DNA from: Candidatus Izemoplasma sp.
Lineage (GTDB): Bacteria; Bacillota_I; Bacilli_A; Izemoplasmatales; Izemoplasmataceae
DNA: 14,562 nt
Assembly (NCBI GenBank): GCA_007116105.1
Contig: SKJA01000040.1
Location: 1 to 14,562 of the forward strand
Direction: 5' to 3'
The position numbers and the translations under genes were made by a program. The notes under the pieces are model-generated. The model did not search any database, was not told where the DNA came from, and saw nothing but the letters and a program-made list of their open reading frames with translations. Below, piece by piece: positions 1-8,500 of this stretch (positions are counted from its first letter, which is position 1; every line of letters starts with the position of its first letter).

Positions 1-621
1 AAAGACGATTTAGAACAGTTAACTCAGTTTGATGTGAACCATGTGTCCTATTACAGTTTGATCTTAGAAGAAAAAACACCGCTGTATTTAAAAGTGGCGC
101 AAGGCGAGGTTTTGATGCCAGATGAACAAGAAGAAGGCCTCTACTTTCAAACGGTCATCGAAACGTTAAAAGCGGCTGGTTATGAGCACTATGAGATTAG
201 CAATTTTGCAAAACCCAGCGCGCAATCCAAACACAATCGTATCTACTGGGAAAACCACCCTTACGTGGGGCTTGGCCCATCGGCGCATGGTCGGTTAGGA
301 AACACCCGTTATGGCAACGTCCGCTCGATCAAAAAATACATCACTTCAGTCCAAAGCGTTGGCCACGCCCAAGCAGAACAGTATGCGTTCAATGACGTTG
401 AAGACACACTGTTGATGGGATTACGTTTACGTGAAGGTGTGCATGTTCAAACACTTGAAGCCAGAATCGGTGGCTCACTGTACGAACGTTACCCAAAGTT
501 AACAACCTTTGTGGAACAAGGGTTATTAAAAGAAGAAAACGGCCATCTTTCATTCACTGACCAAGGGTTGTTTTTGGGAAATGTGGTGTTTTCTGAGTTT
601 ATCGGTGATGGCGATGATTAA
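1..621 (+). CDS. hemW: HemW-like radical SAM protein, 3' part
   Basis: The reading frame is open from base 1 and ends at TAA 619-621, giving the last 206 residues of a protein that normally has about 370-390. The visible part matches the C-terminal two thirds of HemW, the coproporphyrinogen III oxidase-like radical SAM protein now regarded as a heme chaperone. Landmarks are the HVSYYSLILEEKTPLY segment, YEISNFAKP, the HNRIYW then YVGLGPSAHG region that ends the barrel, and a C-terminal winged-helix-like part (DTLLMGLRLREGV to the end). The CxxxCxxC iron-sulfur motif would lie upstream of the window, so catalytic competence cannot be judged. A GTG at 34 is internal, because homology to the family runs through it from base 1. 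The gene overlaps the start of the next gene by 8-14 bases, so they are probably cotranscribed and coupled. HemW-like proteins also occur where heme synthesis is doubtful, so the role here is inferred from family only. Confidence 0.9.
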   Translation, partial: KDDLEQLTQFDVNHVSYYSLILEEKTPLYLKVAQGEVLMPDEQEEGLYFQTVIETLKAAGYEHYEISNFAKPSAQSKHNRIYWENHPYVGLGPSAHGRLGNTRYGNVRSIKKYITSVQSVGHAQAEQYAFNDVEDTLLMGLRLREGVHVQTLEARIGGSLYERYPKLTTFVEQGLLKEENGHLSFTDQGLFLGNVVFSEFIGDGDD

Positions 622-1525
622 ACGTTTGCTCAAAGAGTATGAATATGAGTTAAAAGCTGCCAGCGGACTCAGCAAACACTCCGTCGCTGCGTACTTAAAC
701 GACGCCCGTGATTACGTGGCGTATCTGACCGAAACGAAAGGACTTCAAGACGTCAAAGACATTTCCACCCATGACGTTCAAAACTATTTCATGACGTTAC
801 GCAAAAAACACTATGCCACCGCAACGTTTTCGCGTAAGCGTTCCGCCATCAAACGGTTTCACCAATTTTTAGTCGACGAACGACTTGTGGATGAAAACAT
901 CATGATGGATCTTCCCAAACAACGCCGTAAAAAGGCACTCCCAACCGTGCTTTCAATGGCTGAATGTGAAGCGCTCTTGTCCGTCTATGACCGTCTTGAT
1001 TCGCCGTTAAAGTATCGCAACCAAGCGATGCTAGAACTGCTTTATGGCAGTGGTTTAAGAATCTCTGAACTGGTGGAACTGACACTGGGTCAAGTGTATG
1101 TTCAACGAGGCCTCATTCGTGTGCTTGGAAAGGGTCAGAAAGAACGGCTCTTACCCCTTGGACAAGAAGCTCAAAAAGCGCTTCGCGATTATTTAGCCCA
1201 AGGGCGGATGTTGTTACTGAAAACGCCGACCGATGCCGTGTTTCTAAACCGTTTTGGAGGGCGTATTTCCCGTGTCGGCTTTTTTAAGATCATCAAAGAA
1301 CTGGCTTTGGAAGCCGGCCTAACTAAAAATGTGTCTCCGCATACCTTAAGACATAGTTTTGCTTCACATCTCCTTGAACGGGGTGTCGATTTGCGCTACG
1401 TGCAAGAGCTGCTGGGCCACCGTGACGTCTCCACCACTGAAATCTATACCCACATAAACAATCAACAAATCCAACAAGTTTTTGATGCCTATCATCCTCT
1501 GAAAGGAAGAGATACTGATGAGTAA
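608..1525 (+). CDS. xerD: Tyrosine recombinase, XerD type
   Basis: Site-specific recombinase of the XerC/XerD family, which resolves chromosome dimers at dif. From the start at 608 it has 305 residues, normal for the family. The N-terminal SAM-like core-binding domain covers roughly residues 1-100. The catalytic domain carries Arg in GSGLRISEL (R151), the GKGQKERLLPL beta-hairpin with the lysine, HTLRH (H245, R248), LGH (H271) and the nucleophile in TTEIYTHI (Y280), so it is complete. The frame is open from 581, but the usual family N-terminus begins near MIKRLLKEYEYEL, so ATG 608 or 614 is preferred; neither has a strong ribosome binding site, which fits coupling to the overlapping hemW stop. 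XerD is preferred to XerC because the gene directly precedes deoB, as ripX (xerD) precedes drm in Bacillus subtilis. It ends 8 bases inside deoB. Housekeeping context and the lack of flanking repeats argue against a phage or element integrase. Confidence 0.88.
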   Translation: MAMIKRLLKEYEYELKAASGLSKHSVAAYLNDARDYVAYLTETKGLQDVKDISTHDVQNYFMTLRKKHYATATFSRKRSAIKRFHQFLVDERLVDENIMMDLPKQRRKKALPTVLSMAECEALLSVYDRLDSPLKYRNQAMLELLYGSGLRISELVELTLGQVYVQRGLIRVLGKGQKERLLPLGQEAQKALRDYLAQGRMLLLKTPTDAVFLNRFGGRISRVGFFKIIKELALEAGLTKNVSPHTLRHSFASHLLERGVDLRYVQELLGHRDVSTTEIYTHINNQQIQQVFDAYHPLKGRDTDE

Positions 1526-2693
1526 ACGTACATTCTTAATTGTCTGTGACAGCGTCGGAATCGGCGAAGCCCCGGATGCGGCACAGTTCAATGATCTTGG
1601 TTCTCACACACTAAGACATACAGCACTGGCCAAAGAAGGGATTTCTTTACCGACACTCGAACACATGGGTTTAGGGATGATTGATGCTATTCCTGGAGTT
1701 AAACCGATCTCGCAGCCACAAAGTTACTACGGAAAAATGGAAGAAGTGAGTGCCGGCAAGGACACCATGACCGGTCACTGGGAACTGATGGGCTTACACA
1801 TTGAAACGCCATTCAAAACCTTTACGGACACAGGGTTTCCAAGCAGTCTCTTAGAGGCGCTTGCTGCTTTTTCAAAGCGTCCTATCTTAGGGAATAAAGC
1901 GGCCAGTGGCACAGAAATCTTAGATGAACTTGGTGAAGAACATCTTCAATCGGGTGGGCTCATCGTCTACACGAGTGCGGACAGTGTTTTGCAAATTGCA
2001 GCGCACGAAGAGGTGGTTCCTTTAGAAGACTTGTATGCTGTTTGTGCGTACGCAAGAGAGATCACCCGTGAAGAACCCTATACTTTAGGGCGCATCATTG
2101 CTAGACCTTTTCTTGGAACACCAGGTGCCTTTAAACGCACCGCAAACCGGAAAGATTACGCCTTAAAACCTTATGGAAAAACCACGTTAGATTATCTAAA
2201 GGATGCAGAGTATGATGTCATTGCTTTAGGAAAAATTAAAGATATTTATGACGGAGAGGGCATCACACGATCGATTAAACATCCTACCAATGAAGAAGGA
2301 ATGGACAATTTAATCGCGTTGGCGCAAACAGACTTCAATGGCTTGGCCTTTATCAATCTAGTAGATTTTGATGCGCTTTATGGTCATCGTCGAGATGCGC
2401 TTGGGTATCATGAAGCCTTGGAAGTCTTTGACCGACAGCTTCAAGAACTTCTACCGCATCTAAAAGCAGATGATTGGCTCATCATCACCGCCGATCACGG
2501 CAACGACCCCACCCATCACGGCACCGATCACACGCGTGAATATGTGCCTTTGATCATTCATAGTCCAAACTTTACACAGGGGCAAAGTTTGGGTACGCTA
2601 CGTTCCTTTGCCTCACTTGCGCGGACCATTTCAGACCGCTATGGCGTAAAAAATACTGGCCATGGCACGAGTGTGTTCGCAACACTCAAATAA
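1518..2693 (+). CDS. deoB: Phosphopentomutase
   Basis: Cytoplasmic Mn-dependent enzyme that interconverts ribose 1-phosphate and ribose 5-phosphate (and the deoxy forms), linking nucleoside salvage to the pentose phosphate pathway. It belongs to the alkaline phosphatase superfamily. The 391 residues are the normal full length. Visible motifs are the N-terminal metal site LIVCDSVGIGEAPDA (D11), the phosphorylated threonine in GKDTMTGHWE (T85), NLVDFDALYGH (residues 280-290, with D283/D285 and H290), and ITADHGNDPTHHGTDHTREY (D326, H327, H338). The cap domain lies between about residues 100 and 220. The ATG at 1518 follows an AAGGAAG-like ribosome binding site near 1503-1509 and overlaps the xerD stop by 8 bases. 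It is the last gene of the operon, followed within a base by a strong terminator; a purine nucleoside phosphorylase gene, often placed next in Firmicutes, is absent. Confidence 0.97.
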   Translation: MSKRTFLIVCDSVGIGEAPDAAQFNDLGSHTLRHTALAKEGISLPTLEHMGLGMIDAIPGVKPISQPQSYYGKMEEVSAGKDTMTGHWELMGLHIETPFKTFTDTGFPSSLLEALAAFSKRPILGNKAASGTEILDELGEEHLQSGGLIVYTSADSVLQIAAHEEVVPLEDLYAVCAYAREITREEPYTLGRIIARPFLGTPGAFKRTANRKDYALKPYGKTTLDYLKDAEYDVIALGKIKDIYDGEGITRSIKHPTNEEGMDNLIALAQTDFNGLAFINLVDFDALYGHRRDALGYHEALEVFDRQLQELLPHLKADDWLIITADHGNDPTHHGTDHTREYVPLIIHSPNFTQGQSLGTLRSFASLARTISDRYGVKNTGHGTSVFATLK

Positions 2694-2734
2694 AAAAACC
2701 CTCACGGATCCTTTGATGATCCGTGAGGGTTTTT
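2694..2734. terminator. Bidirectional intrinsic terminator, deoB / coiled-coil operon
   Basis: A perfect 17-bp inverted repeat (arms 2694-2710 and 2718-2734) with a 7-base loop sits between the convergent genes. The GC-rich part is CCCTCACGGATC. A run of five T ends the plus-strand stem and another T-rich run follows. On the minus strand the stem is followed by seven T. The hairpin can therefore stop transcription from both sides. The TAA stop of the minus-strand gene (2733-2735) overlaps the end of the stem, so the terminator begins at the stop codon. Confidence 0.93.
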
Positions 2735-5582
2735 AGTTTTTAAGATCTTTGAGTTTCTGTGTTTTTTCGTGTTCTATCTGTTCACTTACTTCGGTGATCA
2801 TGCGGTCTTTACGCTTGAAAAACGCCTCCCGAAGGGTCAGATTTTTCTCGTTGATTGCCTGATATTCGGTCCGGATGTTCTCAAAGGTGGTACTGACTTC
2901 TTGCGCGTAACTGATAAAACGACTTTCAATCAATTTTTGACGATTCTTTTGATCTTCTTGAAGTTTCTTTTGTTGTTGTAACAGTCGTGCTTCAAGAGCA
3001 GCTTCACTGCGTTCATCCGCGTCGATACGTTTGGCGAGTGAGGCGATGTGTTGCTGAATCTCAGTGATGGCAGCGTCTTGTTCTTTAACGAGCGCTTGAA
3101 GTTGTGCCTCATGTTCGTCTTGAAGGTTTTGAACACGCTCTTCATACACACGAAGACGCTCTTGTTCCTGAGCTTCGATGTCATTTAGCGTCTCTTGGGA
3201 AGGTTGTGGACTTAGTTGATCGAGCTCGGCTAAAATGGTGTCGAGCTGTGCTTTTGGCTTAGCGATAAGCTTTTCCAAATAATCCTGAGCAACTTTTGTG
3301 CGTTCTTTTAAACGTTGTTGCGCAAGGGAGTCAAGGTCCTCACCATCATACGTTAAAGCCTCAGGCGTGCCTGAGAGTTGTTCGAACTGGCTGAGACGCT
3401 GTTGAGAGTCACTGAGTAGTTCTTCAAAGGCTGCTGCATCGGTCTCTTTCTGTTTTTGGGCATCTTCAGTGGCTTGGTTTTTGACTGTGTCCGCTTGTGA
3501 AATTAACGCGACATAACGTTGAAGTTCGCCGTCTTGATGTTTGTCTTGCTCTAAGGCGTCTAATTTTGCTTGGTAACGCTCATCAATTTGACTAAGTTCT
3601 TGTTCAAATCGTTTCTTTTGCTTGTTGTGATGAAGCATAGGGTTAAACTTAGGAGCGTTTTCTTTTTCGTTTTGCCAAGCCGCTTTGAGTTCAGATTCTT
3701 TTTGTTGATACGGCTTTAGTAAAGCTTTTAGTTTAGCTTCAAGATACGCAACTTCTTGTTGGTAAGTGTAGTCAATGTGTTCAACACGAACGTCATACTC
3801 CTTGGCAATGAAGTTTAATTGCTGTTGCGCGAACTTGACCTGTCGTTTCAGCGCAGCTTGAAGCAATGATTTATTGATGTGTACGCCGGCGTCAAGGCGT
3901 TCGAGTTTTGCTTTACTCAACGCACGTTCATGATCGTACATCGACTGTGCTTTAAGCACTTGGATGTCGTGTTCACGTTGGGCGATCATGATGTAGTTCT
4001 CAGCTTCAATCTGTGCGTTCATTAGCCGTTCTTTGTCTTCCATCATGGTGAAGACAGCTTCGGATTGAGCGGTTAATCGTGCTTTTGTGAGTGTGTTAAG
4101 TGCTTGGGTGTGTTTCAGTTTTAACACATGTTCGTAACTCTTATATTCAATGTCTTTATGGAAGAGCTTCAACTCATAATGATTTTCATGAAGGGTCTTT
4201 AAAACTTGGAGCTCTTGTTGTTGGATGAGTGCTTTTACTTTGTCCAGCTCTTGGCCCCATTGATAATGCAGCAACTGCATGTCTTTGTAGGTGTCAAACA
4301 TTTTTGATTTTAGGACAAACTCGAGCTCAGATAAGCCTAGAATGAAGTTCCGCATGTTCTTTAAATAGGTTTTAAATGTGGCTTCGATTTGCTTACTGTG
4401 TTTGAGCGTGAGAGTGATTTTTTGATCGCGATCTTGGAATAAGCTTGTCAACAAGGTAAGTCTTGAGGAGACTTCTTCAAGCGCAATCTTTTCTTTTAAA
4501 TCATACAGTTGATGATAGTACTTAAACGTCCGGTCGCGCTTCGCTTTTTCGAGCGCTTCGTACTTGCTTTTTAGCTTCTTGTGGATGGCGAGTTCAATCT
4601 TACCTTCAACCGTTTGGTTGAACTTTTTGATTAAGTCATCGTAGCTTTTAAGAAGTTTAAATTGTTGTTTATCGGACAGACGACCGTTGACGACTTGCTC
4701 TTTTAGTAACTGCATACGATGTTTTAAAACATCCGTTTTTTTCTTTTCTTGATCGAGCGCATCTTCTTTACCTTGAGCCAGCGTTTTGAATAGTTTGTCG
4801 TGGTCATCCTGACGACGTTTTTGATAGTTTTCTAGATCGCTAAGCCATTGACCTGTCAGCGCATCCATAGGTTCTTTTATCTTCTTTAAGTAGGTCTCGA
4901 TTTTCTTTTTCTCTTGGTCGAATAAAGTGATAATGTCCGCTTCGTCTTCATTGTCTAACAAGAGTTTTAAGGCTTCATCTAATTCAATCGAGAACGCCTT
5001 TAAATCTTGGTCGAAGGCTTCAAAAATTAGTGAGAAGCGCTCACTTAAATGATCAACATCGATTTGGTTGGACTCATAAAAGAGGTTCGTTTCATCTTCG
5101 AAGCGACGCATTTTTCGGACGTAGAAATCCAACATTTGATGAAGGATGTCTAAGAATAGGTGTGCTTTTGGATTAACGTGATTTTGGTACGCTTGCATCG
5201 TCCGTTCTTTTAAATCATCTAAAACAGATTCGATGGGTCGCTTAAAATGCTCTTTTAAATCGTGTAGACGGACTAATGAAAGTTGTTCATAGTACATTGT
5301 CTTAAGTTCTTTTAACGCTTCGAAGCGTTCATTTTGTAACAAATCATCGTTTTTGTCTAACGCTGTTTTTATGCGACTGATCTCGCGGTTAAGATGTTGT
5401 AGTTTAGCCTCGGTATCGTCCACCAATTCGAAATGTGAACGTTTGATCTTTTCGTTGCTGCGAAGAATGTCTTGAATGAGTTCTTTTAAAACTTCAGACT
5501 CTTGTTGAATGTCTTGATCTACAATGTCTGTGAGGCTATGCGTCATTTCCTTTGAATGAACGAGTTTAGGTTTATTCTCCAT
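2733..5582 (-). CDS. Giant coiled-coil protein B, unknown function
   Basis: A protein of about 949 residues that I do not recognise as a named family. It is almost entirely predicted alpha-helix, rich in Lys, Glu, Gln, Leu and Asp with long heptad-like stretches. I see no cysteine, signal peptide, hydrophobic membrane span or P-loop, so it is probably cytoplasmic and not an SMC or Rad50 ATPase. Proline-containing breaks occur around NAPKFNPM, LSGTPEALTYDGEDLD and LSPQPSQ in the C-terminal half, which would divide the rod into segments; three Trp (TGQWLSD, HYQWGQ, AAWQNEK) lie outside the last third. The frame is open from TTG 5600, but an AAGGAGG ribosome binding site (5589-5595) lies inside that extension and points to ATG 5582 (6-base gap) or ATG 5585 (3-base gap). 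It overlaps the upstream coiled-coil gene by 11-14 bases, so the two are translationally coupled and probably work together. A structural, scaffold or chromosome-associated role is only a guess. Confidence 0.85.
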   Translation of the reverse strand: MENKPKLVHSKEMTHSLTDIVDQDIQQESEVLKELIQDILRSNEKIKRSHFELVDDTEAKLQHLNREISRIKTALDKNDDLLQNERFEALKELKTMYYEQLSLVRLHDLKEHFKRPIESVLDDLKERTMQAYQNHVNPKAHLFLDILHQMLDFYVRKMRRFEDETNLFYESNQIDVDHLSERFSLIFEAFDQDLKAFSIELDEALKLLLDNEDEADIITLFDQEKKKIETYLKKIKEPMDALTGQWLSDLENYQKRRQDDHDKLFKTLAQGKEDALDQEKKKTDVLKHRMQLLKEQVVNGRLSDKQQFKLLKSYDDLIKKFNQTVEGKIELAIHKKLKSKYEALEKAKRDRTFKYYHQLYDLKEKIALEEVSSRLTLLTSLFQDRDQKITLTLKHSKQIEATFKTYLKNMRNFILGLSELEFVLKSKMFDTYKDMQLLHYQWGQELDKVKALIQQQELQVLKTLHENHYELKLFHKDIEYKSYEHVLKLKHTQALNTLTKARLTAQSEAVFTMMEDKERLMNAQIEAENYIMIAQREHDIQVLKAQSMYDHERALSKAKLERLDAGVHINKSLLQAALKRQVKFAQQQLNFIAKEYDVRVEHIDYTYQQEVAYLEAKLKALLKPYQQKESELKAAWQNEKENAPKFNPMLHHNKQKKRFEQELSQIDERYQAKLDALEQDKHQDGELQRYVALISQADTVKNQATEDAQKQKETDAAAFEELLSDSQQRLSQFEQLSGTPEALTYDGEDLDSLAQQRLKERTKVAQDYLEKLIAKPKAQLDTILAELDQLSPQPSQETLNDIEAQEQERLRVYEERVQNLQDEHEAQLQALVKEQDAAITEIQQHIASLAKRIDADERSEAALEARLLQQQKKLQEDQKNRQKLIESRFISYAQEVSTTFENIRTEYQAINEKNLTLREAFFKRKDRMITEVSEQIEHEKTQKLKDLKN

Positions 5583-8500
5583 CATAGGCCTCCTTTTCAA
5601 GATCTTCTTTCAGACTTGTGGATGTTTTTTGAATGAACTGATCGATCAGTGTGTGTTGTTTTTGATACACTTCTTTAACAGTTTTCTCTAAAAGACTTAA
5701 AAGATCGGTTTGTTTTGAGTTGTGCGCATGTTTTTGCAGTGCTAAATGAAGTTGTTCAATGAGGTGGTTAATTTGATCATGGGCTTCTTCATCAAGTTCT
5801 TTCAACTGTGACTTAATGAACTTTTTCGCCTCAAGGGCTAAGTGTTTCTTTTCTTCGAACTCATGATCGATGGTGTCTTGTGCTTGTTCCAATTTTTGTG
5901 TGTACGCCGTGATGTCATCGTTAATGTCTTTGAGCTGCGCTTGAAGGGTCTCTTTACTTTGTTGTACGGCTTTATCTAGATCCTCTTTGCGTTGACTAAA
6001 TTTCTTTTCTAAATGACCTAAGCGATCATCATACATTTGGGCGAGTTCTTGGAGTGCGTGTGTATGTTGTTTTTTATCGAACGCGATGGTTTCTTGTTTC
6101 GAGGTTTCAAACTGGTCATAGACCTCGAGTGCTTCACTTAAACGCTGTTCAAGCAGGAGAAGATGTTGTCGGTGATTTTCACGGGTGTTTTGAAGGTTTT
6201 TACCGCGTTGATGATCAACGTCTGCTTTTTCGGTATCAAATTGCTCATTGAAGCGTTTTTCTTCGCGTTCAAAGTTCTTTTGATGTTCGTCGCGATCGTG
6301 TTTGATTTTTTCGATTTTAGCGTTAAGCTGAGAAAGTCGTTGCTCATAATCGTCCAGTTTCGATTGTGCCACGCCTTTAGCTTTTTTAAGAATCTTTGCC
6401 TCGATTTTGTCGATGGTGCGTTTGAGTGTCTGTTCTTCAGAGACGAACTTCTTTAACTCTTTATCGTAATCAAGTAAGACTTTATCTTTGAGTTTATCGG
6501 CACGCTTTTGTGTGCTTTCGATGAAGGATTCACTGCTTGCGGTTAACTCTTTGAATCCCTGCTTCATTTCATTCATGATGCGTTCAGTTTCTGTTTTAAG
6601 TGTTTGTTCTTGAAGATTGACAAGGTGTTCTAATAGGCTACGAATCCCTTGAATGTTGTCGCGACCTTTAGATAGTATCTTTTTACGGGTTTGTTCGAAG
6701 GCTTTTTCCAATGCGCTTAACGTGTTGGCTTCATGGGTATGCGCTTGCTTTAAGTAACGTTCATTTTTTTGATGAAGCGTCGCTTCGTTGAGTTTTGTTG
6801 GTGCAAAACTTAAGCGGTCTTCAAGCTGAGCTTTCGTGAGGTGGTCTTGATAAGCGATGGCATCTAAGGTAATGTTTTTGAGTGCTGTCGCTAACAAATC
6901 ATAATGCTCTTGACTGCATAGCAAGAGGAGGGCTTTGATGTCACGGCGCTCTTCTTGTAAAGTCTGACGATCGTGAGAGACTTGATTTAAGATGTCTTTA
7001 TAGCTGATGTCGAGTTCGTGAAGACGCGTTGAAAGGACCGCCTTTTTATCGGCGATGTATTGTCTTGCTTCTTGGGTTTCTTTTAAGAATACTTCATCGA
7101 GCCCTTTGGCTTTGTGGGCTTTTTTCGTTTCAATGTTGTCAATGTTTTCTGTGACTGCTTGATATTTTGCGTAGATGCTGTCGTATTGGTCTTTGACATC
7201 ATCGAGTGCTTCATGTCGGATTTCTTTGATTAAGTCTTCTTGATCTTTGACCGTTTGTTTGATTTGTTGCTGCAAGTTTTCAATGGATAAGTTGTAAGCA
7301 TCGTATTGCAAATCATTTTGCTCAATCAAGTCTTTCAAGGTTCGCTCTTGTCGCTGATGAATCTCTTTAATGAGACGATCGGCCTTTTCATTGACCTCAG
7401 CTTCAAGGAAGGGAAGTTTATCTCTCCACAGATCAATCTCAAGCGTTAAAGACCCTTTTTTGAGTGCGTAGTTTTGGGCAGCTACTTGGATGGCTTCTTC
7501 GTGTTTATCAAGCGTGACATGATGGGCGTGCGTTAGTTTGGCAACGGCTTCTTTACGTTCTAACTCATGTTGATGTAAGCTGAGCGTTTGCTCGAAGTCT
7601 AGAAGTTGTCTTTGCTTATCAAAATCGTATAATTGCCATTCATGTTGAAACTTGAGTTTCTCGATCGCAAGACCTAATTGTTGGGCTTGAATGTCAAGAT
7701 GTGCTTTAGCTTTTTCATAGGCGAGTTGTTTGTTTTGCCAATAAGCATCGAGAAAGAGTTGTTGATCATCTAAAGCGTCAAACAACGTTTGGGCTTTATG
7801 ATGAAACGTTTCAAGTAACGTATGGCGGTTTTGTTGAAACTCAATGACGATGCCAAGTAAAGTGTCGAAAAACGCTTTGAGGCCGTCACTCACATGACGT
7901 AACAAAAGTTTCTCTGCGAGTGACACATCAATCGCATCCAGTTGATAAATCTTTAATGCGTCGAAAAAGGCTTGGGCACTTTCATGCCAAAACTTTTTTT
8001 GCTTATGAACTTGTTGATCAAGCGCATCATAGATGCGGGCCATTTCACCATCGACTTGTTGTAACACCTTAAGCAGTGAGGCATCGATTGTTTTATAGAG
8101 CTGACTGCGTTTTAGATCTAAGGATTCATACAGTTGAATGTAGTCTTTGAAAAATTGTTTCTCACTTGGACTTTGAGCTTTTTGAGCGTAGACATTTAAG
8201 AGTCTAAGCACATCCTGACGAGCCTTTTTATTTTGTGCTTGCGCATCTTTGGTAAACTGACTGCGTTGTGCAAGCACAGGCTTATGGTGTTGTTGATGTT
8301 GACTTTGATAGTTGAGCAGTAGATCTGCGATGTCATCGAATGTTTTGGTGCCCTCACTCATGATGTGCTCTAAACGTTCAAAGTTGGCTACGTAATTTTC
8401 TTGATGATCTGCTAGTGCGTGCTGTAGGTTTTGAATCTTACTCATGATGCCATCCGCTTCTCGTTGGGTGGTCTGATTGAGCTGTTGATCGATGTAACGC

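Noticed and set aside
34..621. GTG at 34 as the hemW start
   Set aside because: The frame is open and family-like from base 1; the protein would lack its radical SAM half.
608..1525. Tyrosine recombinase as integrase of a mobile element
   Set aside because: It sits in a housekeeping operon beside deoB, has Xer length and motifs, and has no attachment repeats, cargo or tRNA next to it.
6054..6456. Open frames opposite coiled-coil gene A, one hydrophobic
   Set aside because: They are antisense shadows of Lys/Glu/Gln-rich codons, which read as Phe/Leu/Val on the other strand.
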